From: Zingiber officinale
Taxonomy: Eukaryota; Streptophyta; Magnoliopsida; Zingiberales; Zingiberaceae
Direction of reading: 5' to 3'
NCBI RefSeq assembly: GCF_018446385.1
Contig: NC_056000.1
Location: 52,794,722-52,858,721, forward strand
DNA length: 64,000 nucleotides
The notes under the pieces were generated by a model. That model saw nothing but the letters and a program-made list of their open reading frames with translations. It ran no database searches and was not told the origin of the DNA. Shown piece after piece: positions 11,701 to 23,554 of the stretch; the first letter of the stretch is position 1, and each line of letters starts with the position of its first letter. The translations under genes were made by a program, and so were the position numbers.

Positions 11701-11769
11701 AGTCAAAATCAAATCTAGCTGACATCTTCACAAAGCCCTTACCTGAACTTGAGTTCAGCGCACTTAGAA
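8767..11769 (+). pseudogene. pol of Sirevirus-like element 1 (PR-IN-RT-RH)
   Basis: Copia-order polyprotein. Protease active site LDSGCS at about 8785; pre-integrase LWHRRLGH at about 9157; integrase zinc finger with CNACQQGK and core residues in RSDHGGEF (about 9546) and PQQNGLVERKNR (about 9640); RT with APVAKLESIR (10530) and YVDDII (about 10855); RNase H with [14 protein letters not shown] (about 11340) and TEAEYIAL (11470). Breaks: a TAA at 10594 inside RT where glutamine is expected, and a one-base loss near 11504 that shifts the frame in RNase H. The last part reads to FTKPLPE and is cut at 11769 by the LTR that follows. The frame has no ATG at its start; it opens right after the TAG at 8764. 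Confidence 0.92.
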
Positions 11770-13790
11770 TGTAACGACCCACCTTCTACACTACTACTAC
11801 TACTCTAAAGGTGGATGCTACTTAACTACTAACTCTACTTAACCGGTATGATTAAAAAACCACATGAAAACCTTACCGAAAATTTTTGACAGAGTCTCCC
11901 CTGTACCGGTGATCTTAAACTGATATACAATCACTATATACACAGCCACAGGCGGCTGGAACTTATTTCAAACAACCACGCAGTTTATATATAACAAAAA
12001 GAAGCAAAATACCAAAGGAAACCAACTCTAACAAAACACGACAAAACAATCCAAAAAGTAACATGTACAAGTTCTAAATACTTTAAACAATTAAACCAAA
12101 ACACTCTTAATAAATTCTTGACAACTTCTCAGATCACTCCATAGTCCAAACATCACACGCCCATCAAGCCTCCCCTTGTCGCCTCCTTCATATCGTTTTG
12201 ACTTTTCCTTTATCTGCAGTAGGAGGAAATGCAAACTATAAGCATAAAGCTTAGTGAGCGCTATCTAACTCACAAAAACTCGATATGCATGTATATAAAT
12301 AAAAACATGCTAAAACCGAATGCTAACATGTAAAGCTACTCATGCTCATACATAGCAAAGGAATCATACTAACTGAAACACTAAACATGTATAGCTAATC
12401 ATGCTCATAAACCAATAAAGGAAACATACTAACTGAAATACTAAACATGTATAGCTAATCATGCTCATAAATAGCAAATAACAGTAAGCTAACTCATGCT
12501 CTTCTATTAGTAAAGAAACATACTGAAAGGCTAAACATGTAAGGCAAGTCTATACGATCATGCTTGCATAAAGAACTTAACTTACCGAATTCTAAACACC
12601 TTCTGTATCTTATTTCACTTGCTTAAAGACTTATTCTTTAATACTTATGTGAAACTTATTTTTTAATACTTTTGTACTGATGTGAAACTTATTTTACTTG
12701 TTCAAAAGCTTATACTTTTAATACTTCAAAATAGTAATCAACTTCTCTTGGGCCTAGTACCATTTTATGCGCGTTCCCTAATAGGTTGGGGTAACGAGCC
12801 ACCAATCCTAAAAGAGCATACCTTGGTCTACCAGGGTCAAGACCTTGGAATTGGATACCTGGATTTGCTTAACGACAACCTTGGAAGTCGGGTACTAGCC
12901 TCTTCTTAAAAGTAAAATACTTATTATCTTATTTACTTCTTCCTTAAATGCCTTGGCATTTTAATAAGCACCTTGTGTGCCAAAATCCCTAAAGTCTTGA
13001 CTTTGGGATCTACTTAAAGCCTTGGCCTTCTTCTTTCTTTTCTTCTCTAGACCTTGGTCTTTTCTTACTTATAGCTTCTCATAATCCTCAAAAGGTTTAA
13101 TGGATCACATAAACACTACACTAAAATTCATGGCTGTTCATACTCATCTAATAGCAAGTAACATACAAACCGCATGCTTAAATAACAAAGGTTGTTCATG
13201 TCCAGAAACATGGAAATCCAAGGCTAAAATACCAAACTTAAAACTAATCATGTGCATGGTATTAGCAAGGAAAAAAAAACTAAGCTACAATGTAAAATTC
13301 TGCATACAAAGAGATCTAAACAACATTAAAATTCTGCACTAAAATTCTGCTCATGATATTCTAATAGCAAAGGAAACTAGAAAGTATCCCCGTGCATATC
13401 TAGTGGCAAAGGAAACTGATCATGCTCATTGGATAGCATGGAAATAATTAAATCTGCATACTAAAAGAGGAAACTGTGCATGCTTTTCACATCTAAACCG
13501 AAAAAGGATTCTAATTGAAATGCTTAAGGAAAAGGAAAACGTTCTGTTCATGCACTCTAAAATTCTACACAAAGTCGGCTACGTTTCCCTACAACCTCAA
13601 CATTTCAGTTAAGCAAATGCAGCAGCACACTTCTAATTGAAACTTATCTACTCAATGGCATTGATAAGAAGCACAGCGGAGAAGAACTTCATTGTTCCAA
13701 TTTAAAACCGTCCAGCAATTGCAGAATCATAAGAAAACAAAGCTTCACCGTTCAAATTGCAAAACACTAACAACACCAAAACCCAATTGT
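11770..13790 (+). mobile_element. Ty3-gypsy-type LTR fragment, 3' end missing
   Basis: Starts TGTAACGACCCACC, the same first bases as the solo LTR at 18798-21042, and shares further blocks with it. Two near-identical units of about 61 bp occur at 12357-12478. It cuts the pol gene of element 1 exactly at its first base. The right end is not preserved: about 13790 onward reads as copia gag on the other strand. Superfamily is inferred from LTR type and length. No coding sequence supported. Confidence 0.6.
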
Positions 13791-15297
13791 ACCAACTTCA
13801 TCACGGTTGGGTTAACCACTCCTTCAATTAAATTTGACACACTTTAAATCCATGTAGGGTGTAGAGAACAGACTCTTAGGAATCTAAAATCTATTGGTAC
13901 TCCTTGGGTGTTCTAGGTATTCATTAGGGATTACTTCCCTTGATATTTTCCTAATGATTTTCTTAAGCTTCTTAGAAGCCTTAGTCACACTAGTCTCCTC
14001 AAGGTTAACTTTAGAGATAGCTTCTCTTGAAAATAAACATATGGAACTCTATGGTACGAGAACATTTTTTCCTTGGACTTAGGTTTGTATCCCAAACCTT
14101 TCTTGCTCTTAGATGACTCTTGTCTATTTTGAACCAAACTTTGCTTCTTTAACCCTATGACTTCATTTGTCTTTTTCTTAAGCGTCTTCTCTAATTTATC
14201 AAGTGTTACCCTCAAGACTTGATTTTCTATCCTTAAATCCTTAAATTTAGATATTTTTTTCCTTGGATATTCTTCTTTTTAGGTGCATATCTAATTTTCT
14301 TAAATTTCTTGCCTAAATGGTTTTCTACCTTCCTATACTTAGGTAAGGTAGTTTTAGCATGAAATGACTTGTAATTATCCTCAGGTTTTTCATGCTTTCT
14401 ATTTTCATGATAAATAGCACTAAAATGATGAAATTTATTTCTAACATGCATATAATCATGATTTAAATAAATACCATTAACTAATGGTACCTTCTTTTTG
14501 CCCTTGGAAGCTCTCCCTTAATTTAAGCTTCCTCTTTGTTATTGTTTGAATTCCTCCCTCTTGGACATTGACTCCTATAATTTTCTTTTTGATTGAAAAA
14601 AAAAACACAATGCACTCCTTGCCCTTTCATACCATGGGGTGGACATCTTTTGACTTCTCCTTCATCTTGAGAGTCATTTGAGTCTTTTTCTTGGTCAATT
14701 TTGGACACTTGCTCTTGTAGTATCCATTCTCCCTACACTCAAAGCATATGATATGATTTTTATTTTTACAAATTGAAATTGTTATACCTTTGCTTGTAAA
14801 GGAGGCGCATGATTCTTTATTTGATCCAGATGTCGACACCTATTCTTGTTCCGGTGTCAATGAACTATGCCCCCCCCTCAATTCTTGAGGTGGATGCCTC
14901 TTCGATTTCATCCTCCTCTTGTTCTTGACCCAATTGAGTTTTCCTCTTTAGATTTTGTTTCACTTTGCACTGAGGTTGGATCTTCATGAAGCTTCGCCAA
15001 CTAGCAGCATAGTTCCTTGGCATCTTGACATTCTTTGATTTTGCACAGGATGGTGTTTGACAATAAATTAACTAATAATTTGGTTACCTTATCATTTATC
15101 ATGCATCTCTTGATTTGCTCCTCATTCCATTTGCTCTTTAAACCTCTTGGAGCTTTAAAACCCTTCATTAGAGTAAACCACTGCTCTGTGTGCATCATCA
15201 AGAAGCTCTCCATTCTTGATTTCCATATGTAGAAACTTCCCATTTGGAATAATGGCACTGCCTGAATGTCAAATCTAAACCCATCTCGAAAATCCAT
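13791..15297 (-). pseudogene. gag of third copia-type element, fragmented
   Basis: Minus-strand pieces in order: N-terminal Gag segment with PLFQMGSFYIWKSRMESFL (15180-15290), a zinc knuckle CFECRENGYYKSKC (about 14700-14750) in which the usual histidine is tyrosine, a second damaged cysteine box (14555-14620), a coiled-coil segment (14110-14215), GLGYKPK, and a C-terminal block with REVIPNEYLEHP (about 13930). Many frameshifts and stops. The family is related to the Sirevirus gags here but has a different LTR. Pol is absent because the element is truncated against the LTR fragment on its left. The left limit is approximate. Confidence 0.7.
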
Positions 15298-15421
15298 TTT
15301 ATAGTTGAGCTCCTTTGATGATGAGTCATTGACCTTTGAAATTAGGGCTTCACTTCAGTTTCTTCTTCTTTCTCTAGCTCATTTCTCTTTCAGATGACTA
15401 GTCCAAAGAAGAGTGACATCG

Positions 15422-15433
15422 CTCTAATACCAC
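15422..15433 (-). other. Primer binding site of third copia-type element
   Basis: Minus strand reads TGGTATTAGAGC, one base different from the tRNA-iMet complement, next to the LTR edge at 15435. It shows that the LTR to its right is the 5' LTR. Confidence 0.75.
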
Positions 15434-15434
15434 T

Positions 15435-17046
15435 TGTTAGGACACTTAGGGATCTAGAGGAGGTGAATAGCTTCTTTTACTTCTTATTGATATTGTAGCA
15501 GAAAACTCGAAGCAATGTTAACACCTTCATTTTACTTGGTCTCCACCTCCTTGAGATGACTAATCTAAGGATCCACACGATGCACACAACTCCACTATAA
15601 ACATAGTCCTTCTCGGAAATAATCTAGAGGTGGAGAAACCTTGTAAAAGCTTAAATACAAGAAATACAAACTAGGTTACAAAAGAAATTGAAAACTATTA
15701 CAACGAGGAACCTTGCTTTGCTTGCTCTTTTCTTTTTTTGATTTAGCCTCTTGTTGACTCAGAAATACAGCAGCACTTCACTCTAAATCATCCAAGAACT
15801 AACGCCTTTGAAATGTCTACGAAACCCCTTTTCTAGGGTTCTTCAACGCCTCCCAATCAATTCAGCTTTTTCCTAATCGATTGTCACATCATCCGACTAT
15901 TTGAACACCTGTAGAATAGCTCTTTTTCGAACCCTAATTAATTGGTGAGTCATCCCAATCAATTCAAAAGGCATTAATTAATTACCCAATTGATTCCCCA
16001 ACCTTTTATTCTCTTGTGAAAAGCCTTAATTGATTATCCCAATTGATTAATAGAGTCTTAATTAACTGACCAATCAATTCCAAACCTTAATGTGCTTCAC
16101 GAACTTCTCCCAATCGATTGGCTTAGGCTGATTCAATTGGCCAATTGATTCTCCAACTCACTATGCTCCTCACAACAAATAGCTCTTTATCGATTAGCAA
16201 ACTGCCTAATCGATTAAAATATTTTTGATCGATCATCCCAATCGATTAACATGGCTAAAATCGATTCAACTCTTCTTCTCTCTACAAAGAAAACATCTTC
16301 AATCAATTCTTCTAATCGATTAACACTACCTAATCAATTGACCCAATCGATTCTACTCTCGTGATTTTGGCTCCGTGAAACTCCCAATCGATTAGGAATC
16401 CACTCTAATCGATTAGAGCATGCCCCAATCGATTACCCTAATTTATTGTCCAACCCTAAATCACTTCATCCGAGTCTAGGATTCTCCTTGCCTAACATCC
16501 AATCAATCATGACCTGTTGGGTCTTCCCCACCAAGTGTCCACTTGGACTTTTTCTTTGCCAACCTTCCATTGGACTTCCGATTACCAAGTGTGGTCCTTC
16601 TTGACCCACTTGGGTTTTCCTCTTATCTAACCTTAGTTAGGGCTAGTCACTTGATAGACTTCCACCTTGCTTAACCTCAGTTAGAGCTTTTCATTATCTA
16701 ACCGTAGTTAGGGCTTTCTTTTGCCAACGTGCGATCCTCCTTGACCCACTTGGACTTTTTTTTGTCTAACCATAATTAGGACTAGTCACTCGATAAATTT
16801 CCACCCTGCCTAACCTCAATTAGGGTTTTTTCTTATCTAACCATAATTAGGACTTTGTCTTACCTAACTTCTAGTTAAGACTTTCCTTTGCCTAACTTCC
16901 CGCTATGACTTTCTAATCAAGTATCCAGTCAACTTTGACATACTTGATTTCTTCTCACATATTGTCCAAACATTGAAATTTAAGCTCGAATCCACTCGAG
17001 CTTAGTCAAATTGGTCAACCTTGACCCGAGGCTGATTACACCAACA
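15435..17046 (-). mobile_element. 5' LTR of third copia-type element
   Basis: 1611 bp on the minus strand from TGTTGGTG (17046) to CTAACA (15435), bounded on the inside by the primer site. The part at about 15845-16450 is packed with AATCGATT and AATTGATT palindromes, about 25 copies. TAGAAAA at the place a TATA box would be (about 15826) looks like a mutated TATA. The 3' LTR is missing, so no target duplication can be read. Confidence 0.8.
15845..16450. repeat. Array of AATCGATT-type palindromes in LTR
   Basis: About 25 copies of AATCGATT or the T-substituted AATTGATT/AATCAATT, spaced 15-40 bp, many preceded by CCC or CCT. Position relative to the LTR promoter matches the GGTCGACC array in element 1. 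Confidence 0.85.
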
Positions 17047-17060
17047 ATCTCCCAACAAAT

Positions 17061-17905
17061 GTTTCATATTTACTCACCAACATCATCAAAATATTTCTAG
17101 GACTCTCATAGTTTATACCATGTTAAGATTTTGAAATTCTAGACATTGTAGGATTATCAATGATGACCTTAGGCATCTTAAAAATACTTTAAACTAAGTT
17201 TATTATACTACTTACATCATCCTGAGTGTAACCATACCCTCAAACCTATATTTCACAGCCTAAATTGAGAGATAGATTTTTAAAATCTTCACAACCTTAA
17301 GACAATTTGGCACAAGTTTATTAAAAGGCCTATGCTTGTCATACTTTCTCATCAACACTACCGAAGGGTTCCTAGGACTTCCCTAGTTCAGACCATTTCA
17401 AGATTTTAAACTTCTGGACACTATAGGATCATCAATGAGTTTTGGCCAAAACTTTTTGATAACCTTAGACATTTCAGAAACACTTCAAACTAAGTTCATT
17501 ACACCTTACATTACCTTGAGTATGGTCACGCCTGCAAACCTAGATTCCACAACCTACATTAAGAAATGTGGATTTTTAAAATCTTCACGACCTTGAGATA
17601 ATTTGGCACAAGCTCATTAAAAGACCTAGTTTTTCATATTTACTCACCGACAATAACAAAGAGTTCCTAGGACTCCCCTAGTTCATATCATATCAAAATT
17701 TTAAAATTTTGAATACTATATGGTCATCAATAAGTTTTTAGCCTTAGATACCTCAGAAATACTTCAAAACAAGTTTATTACACTCCTTACGTTACGTTAA
17801 GTGTAATCATACCCTCAAACATGAATTTCATAGCCTAAATAGAGAGCTATTCAAAAATTGTACAATTTTAAGATATTTTACCATGAGCTCATTAGAAAGT
17901 TTCGC
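17061..17905. repeat. Satellite-like tandem repeat, three diverged units of about 265-295 bp
   Basis: Units begin at about 17061, 17335 and 17631, each with TACTCACC or a variant, then TTCCTAGGACT, a CTAGTTCA block, ATCATCAATGAGTTTT, AAACTAAGTTCATTACAC, CATACCCTCAAACCT and TTTGGCACAAG. They differ from each other by many substitutions, so the array is old. No open frame. It abuts the outer end of the LTR at 17046. Confidence 0.85.
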
Positions 17906-18260
17906 GCATAATGAAAAGAAAATTTAACGGTTGACTCATATATTATGGATAATCAACTGCTAATAAAGGATAGGTATAATGAGAAACAACTATGTGATTA
18001 AATAAATATGAAAGTTGAGTGGCTATTACGAAAATCTGACTACGCAGTTCAGTACATTGAATATGAGCACCACTCAATATTATCATCATCACCTTGCACA
18101 CAGCACCACACAACACAACCCATACAAATCATGGCCAAGGGACCAAATCAATAAAAGTTTTTTTTTTCTTTTCTTGTTTATAAGATATATAATATGCTAT
18201 ATAAATGCTATAGGCAATATATATATATATAAATAATAGATTAAAACAAGGAAGAGTGAC
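17906..18260. other. Intergenic, no recognised feature
   Basis: AT-rich sequence with no supported gene, terminal repeat or RNA. Short frames here are not convincing. Confidence 0.5.
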
Positions 18261-19044
18261 TGATATGGAGGTCAAAGTTAAGATAGTCAAAGGTCCAAGT
18301 CCATCGATCGAACGAAGTTGTTCGAACAAGCTTCCAAGGTTGATCAGACATGATCGTCCGAACGACCATCCTCTGAAAGCTTGCAATTGGGGTTAAGTAA
18401 TGAACCACAGATCCCCATCCCCGCCGAGGGGACTATGTGTCCTGTCAGACAAAAGGCGACCCTCTAACAACAAGAAAGTTGAGTGAAGGAATGTAGCTCT
18501 GTTCAATATGACCGAGTTGGGACATTTCGGCCTAGCAACATCCGGTCTGCCTACAATGGGACCCCTACCTATCTCATCGTACCTTTTAAAGGTTTGTGCT
18601 ACTAACAACAAAGCATGTCCAGTAGACAAATCGTACTTTAGAAACTTTCAACATATCACATCAGAGATTTGTGTGTTCGCTTAAGGAAAAGTGTCAGAGA
18701 CACTTTTTGACTCATCTTTTCCTAAGATGCTTTGGAAAACGTATATATACTTTGAAATGCATGCACAGACGCTACAATAACACTATAAAAAAGGTTTTGT
18801 AACGACCCACCTTCTACTGGCTAGGCTGTAAGGCCGGACCGTCACATTATGTTGTGCTAAGCTATATCCATGACTATCACTAAGTCTAGGTGCGGAAAGC
18901 TGTACCAATTAAAACTTTGCTAAGCCAATACAAATTATTGGTCCTACATGTGCTGAGGGATGTAATCTAAGGTATACATGGCGTATCCTACATCCCCTAT
19001 GGTCAAGGAACTGAATTACAAGGGTTCCTGGTCGAAACCTTGCT

Positions 19045-19375
19045 TCCCAATCGATCCAGCTTAGACTCAATCGATTGCAAGCTGTTGAATCGATCCATGG
19101 ATCGATTCAGATTGCTACTGTGCTCGGGGTAATATTCTGGATCGATCGGCTGATCGATCCAGACTGGCCAATCGATCCAGCGATCGATTCCAGAGCTCTC
19201 TGTTCGCAGGAGCGATTTCCCGATCGATCGAACGATCGATCCCTAAACCTTCTGTTTGCGACTGGATCGATCGGCTGATCGATCCAAAAGCTTACTGTTC
19301 ACGGGACCAGACTCTCAATCGATCCACTGATCGATTGAGGGCCCCCAATTGATCGGCTGATCGATCGGGGTTTCT
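19045..19375. repeat. Array of GATCGATC palindromes in solo LTR
   Basis: About 18 copies of ATCGAT-centred palindromes, often paired as GATCGATCGGCTGATCGATC, in 330 bp near the start of the LTR. Confidence 0.85.
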
Positions 19376-20898
19376 GATTTCGTATCAGAACCTGATTTTA
19401 GCCCTAGTTCGAGCAGAAATTTCATATACCAACTCTAAACTAACTGAAATACATTCTAACATCAATTATCTATCAATCTAAACATGGCGTGATGTGTATT
19501 TCACTAGTTCATGACTTTTGAGCAAACTGAAATGCGAAAACTAAAAATAACAAGGTTCTAATAGTTAGACTTGCTAAAATCCCTAAGATCTTCATTCCAA
19601 CTCCTTTTTCACACACACATCGTCGTTGCATTGTCCTCCAGCCTCCGCTAGTCCAGCTTTCCTTTACCTTTATCTGCAGTATAAGGAAAAGAGTATCTGT
19701 AAGCTTGAGAGCTTAGTAAAAAACCATCTACCTCACTAAAACATGCATATGATGCAATTTATGTTTTTAAAACATGCTGTTTGAAACATATGAATATTGA
19801 ACATGTAAGAGCATAGCATGGCATGCAAACAAACTAGTCATGGCAACAAGTACTAACCTAAGCTATCATATTGTATCAATAGAAAACTGAACTGATACAA
19901 AAACTGAACTGTGCTAATTCTAAACTAATGCTAAAGCTGTACTGAATTCACATAACCATTTGTGAGGTTTTGAAAACTATTTTTTTAAATAGATTAAAAT
20001 AATAATCATGCTGCTGATGGGCCCGACATCTGTACGTGCTATGCGCGCATCCCTAACTAGACCCGGGTTTGCAAGTCCCGAATTTAGTAAGGTTACTAGG
20101 TTATCTGAACCTAGAGACGACTATGGGAGCCCAACCCAATGGATATCTAATCCAGTACAGTGCCACTGCTAAAATAAAATACTGATTATAGCTGAGTTCT
20201 TCTTATATTGCTATTTCTAGGTTATCTGAACCTAGAGGCGACTGTGGGAGCCCACCCATTGGACCGTAGTCCCATATAAGCTGTACTAAAGCTAAACATA
20301 CTGAATGAATGCTTCTATTGCATTTAGCTAAGCTAGTAAAATGCTTAAGTTGCATTTTAACCGTGCTAATAATTTAATCGAACACTTGGTATGCACTAAT
20401 TCACATCCTTTGTGCCGAAAATCTACATACTACTAAACTGAAGCATAAAATTCATACGGAAGCTACTTATACTGCAGGTGAGGGGTTTCTTACATCCTGC
20501 GCTAGATTTCCTTACGATCTGATCGCTAGATTTCCGATGGAGACGATCTTCTCGACGATTCTCTTGCGTCCACGCGTTCTTCTCGCAGAGAGAAACGTCC
20601 TCGTAACCGAAGTTGTCGCCGGAAGGTGCTCCTGGAACCCTTGAGATGGAACCCTAGCCCTTGGGGCTTGATGCACTGAGAGAAAGAAGAGGAAAAGGGG
20701 GCGACGTGACTAGGGTGAGGAGAAGAGGTAAGTCACGATAAAATTAAAACTCCTCACTTAATTCCCTATTTATATTAAGGAATTAATTCACCCAACTCTA
20801 ACTTAAATAAAATTGTTTCCCTTTCCTTTCAGCACGTCCCTGTTGGGTTCACTTGGTTACTAGAGTCCACTATAAGTCGTAGGACCTAATAGGTCTCG

Positions 20899-20909
20899 GG
20901 TTCGATTCC
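20899..20909 (+). promoter_or_regulatory. B-box-like tRNA promoter sequence inside solo LTR
   Basis: GGTTCGATTCC matches the Pol III B box. I could not fold the surrounding 75 bases into a tRNA, so this may be a remnant of a tRNA-derived sequence carried in the LTR or chance. Confidence 0.4.
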
Positions 20910-21286
20910 CGCTTAAGTTATTTTACGTTTCTATTTATTTTTGCTACTTCCGCTACTCTAAAAATTCCATAAAAATATTCTAAAATTCTAGAAAAATCCT
21001 AGAATATTTTTAAAATACTTTTGAGAATTTTTGGGCGTTACAGGTTTCCATCTACAGGTGGAGGTATGCGATATCTTGTTATTCTACAAGCTCTAACTAC
21101 AATTTTTCTAATGTTCTCCACTAAATTGAAGATTAACTTAAACGTCGGAGGGCTAACTTCGGGAACCCCTTCCCGGCCTGATACTAATGCTTCTGGTTTT
21201 ACAGGATAGCGAGGAGTTTCCATCAGGTCAACTGCAAAGCCACGTTCTCAGCTTACCATCTTCTTTACCTTCGGACGGGATCAATA

Positions 21287-21347
21287 GGCATATATCTTTT
21301 TATTTCATTTATTTTGGTGAAATTATTTTGACCTTTAAAACATTATT

Positions 21348-21392
<45 letters not shown>

Positions 21393-21493
21393 TTTATATA
21401 TATATTTAAAAATTATTTATATTATATCGTATTTTTGTTTTCACTCTCTCTATATATAATTTCACAAATAAATGAAACAAAAAGATATATGCC
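21287..21493. mobile_element. MITE-like foldback, about 207 bp, containing a TA repeat
   Basis: The left arm starting GGCATATATCTTTTT (21287) is matched by the reverse complement of the sequence ending 21493, over about 40 bp with one small indel and one substitution. The loop includes (TA)n at about 21353-21388. No clear target duplication was seen, so the transposon class is open. No coding capacity. Confidence 0.65.
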
Positions 21494-22091
21494 ACGAAAT
21501 CTTTATCGTTTTTAGGATTGAGATTTGCAATACATTATTTTCTGTTTAAAATAATAATGAAAAAATAAATAAATCTCTACAAATAAATTTAGTTCATGCC
21601 TCAATAGAATGTTAACAGTAAATTTAAGCCTAAGATACACGATATGGTACCATATATCTTTTAATATTAATTAATACAACAAATAAATTATCAATAAATC
21701 AACAGAATTTCAACAATTCTATTATTCAAATGGAGTATAAGATTCACGCAGTTATGCATTCAAAGATTATAGTAGTTCTATCCCTAACTGGCTAATGTTA
21801 TTTTAAGAAGAATTCACAAATTTAATTAATATTATAAATTTTGTTTGTTTACTACCATAATTAACAATCATACAACTAAGTCTTTATTTCACGGAGTAGG
21901 TTATATAAATCCTCGTACATCGAGTTAAATCCCTTATTTTATTTTTATCTATATTTAAATATTTTTTTATCTTTTCTAGGTAGGTTATATGAATCCTCAG
22001 TTTACTCTCTCTCTCTCTAAATAAATTTTATCTCACTTTATTATTGATAACCAAATTTTCTTTGGACTTTTTCTTTCTCTATTATTTTGTG
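21494..22091. other. AT-rich intergenic stretch, no gene
   Basis: Only a short (CT)n run at about 22006-22018 and AT-rich sequence. The last bases TTGTG (22087-22091) are the left flank of the next element. Confidence 0.6.
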
Positions 22092-22965
22092 TGTTTGAAC
22101 CCTCGACAGCTAGCTAGAGGGGAAGTGAATAGCCCCTGCACAAATTAAACAAAACGAACATTTCTCGACTTATAATGTAAACAAAATAACCACTTGCATA
22201 AGAATAAATAAAAGACTAAAAGGAAAGAGACATCCAGAATTTACTTAGTTACAATTGAAAAGGTTATTAATCCAAGATAGTGAAGTCGCACTAATTTCTC
22301 ATTCAGGCGGAGAAGTCTCTTATAGCAATTAAAGCACAGAAACAGAAAGCTAAAACAGAACAGTGAATGCGTACAAGTGTTGTATTGATCTTTCTTGTTA
22401 TAGTTTATCTTTGGGAGCAGGGCTACTTATATAGCTCTGCTCGGGATGCCTGGAAGGGCTTCAGGCATCTGGAGGGGATAAAACTTTATCCCTTTTGCAA
22501 CGGATCGTGATCAAATGTGATCTGGATAAAATCCTGTTCTGGGCGCCCAGACCAAGAAAGTCAACCAAGTTTTTCCAGTCCAAGCCTTCCGCTCCGATTT
22601 CACTCACCTCAGTCCGGGTCTTCCGCTCCGATTCCTCTTGCTTGGGTGATCTCGGCCATCCGGAATAGGGCTCACCCGAACCCAACTTCTGGCCTTCTCG
22701 AGCAAGCTTCCGCTCATAGCTTCTCGTCCCTCGGAAACGCCGCGCACCTCATTCTCGTCCGCCCGCGTACTCTTCCGCATCACCTCATCCCTTAGACGCG
22801 TCGAGCCCGTCGCTCTCTCCCGTGCGGTCCTTCTCTCTAGCTGCGTCTTTTGCTCGACATCCTGTACTCATAAGTTCCTACACACTTAGACACATGATTA
22901 AACATAAGGGGACCTAATTAACATAACTTATTTGATCACATCAAAATAACCTTGGGGTACCAATA
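22092..22965 (-). repeat. 3' LTR of gag-only element (minus)
   Basis: 874 bp; the inner edge is mutated to TATTGG from TGTTGG. TATA-like TATATAAG occurs on the minus strand near 22426. Shares most of its sequence with 25033-25853. Confidence 0.85.
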
Positions 22966-23554
22966 ATCTCCCCTTTTTTTATGTGAGCATCCCAAGCTAT
23001 GTTAGGGTAAACTAACATAAAGTAAAAGAAATAAATTTATAATTTAAAGTGTAAAAATTTAAAATAGTTTAAACTACCTCCCCTTAAACTTAATCTTCCC
23101 TTCCATTCTCCCCCTTTGATCACATAAAAAATAGAGTACCAAAAGAAATCTAAAGGTAAAATTTTTTTAAAAAAAAGACTCTGATTTTTCAACAATTTTA
23201 AAAAATATATATCAAGTTTTTTGAAAACTTTGAAAGTAATTTAATAGCACTTAAAAAAATTTTGCAATAATTTTAGAAAATTTTAATTTTTTTAAAAAAA
23301 ATCTAAGTAAAAAAAATTCCAAGTTAAAAACACTACAAAATGTTTGAGTAACTATTTAAAGTATTATTTAATTACATTTAAATTCTTTTGTCAGTTAGTC
23401 AATTAAACATTTTATTTCATTAATTGGCTTCCAAGCTGTGGCGAGGCACTAGACCTTCTTGGTTATTAGAGCAACAACCACTTTCTAGACAAAGCCTCTT
23501 AAGAAAATCAAATATTTAATTTTCTCACTGAAAACGCTAATTCCAATTATGATT

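Larger units (their letters stand above)
18798..21042 (+). mobile_element. Solo LTR with perfect target duplication GGTTT
   Basis: TGTAACGACC at the left and GGGCGTTACA at the right, flanked by GGTTT at 18793-18797 and 21043-21047. These edges and the 5 bp duplication show a complete LTR whose internal region was lost by LTR-LTR recombination. About 18 GATCGATC or near copies lie at 19045-19375. Length and termini suggest Ty3-gypsy, but no coding part is present to prove it. A Pol III B-box-like GGTTCGATTCC is at 20899-20909. No open frame is supported. Confidence 0.85.
18261..21283 (+). mobile_element. Solo LTR, Ty3-gypsy TAT-like, split by another solo LTR
   Basis: Outer parts 18261-18797 and 21048-21283 join to about 773 bp. 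It begins TGATATGGAGGTCAAAG and ends CGGACGGGATCA, and contains the CGTCGGAGGGCTAAC and CCCCTTCCCGGCC blocks typical of plant gypsy LTRs of the TAT group as I recall them. A TATA-like stretch lies at about 18742. I found no clean flanking duplication, and no internal region is present. The interruption is the 2245 bp LTR at 18798-21042. Confidence 0.6.

Noticed and set aside
20846-20935. A tRNA gene at the B-box-like site
   Set aside because: No acceptor or anticodon stem could be paired by eye around it.
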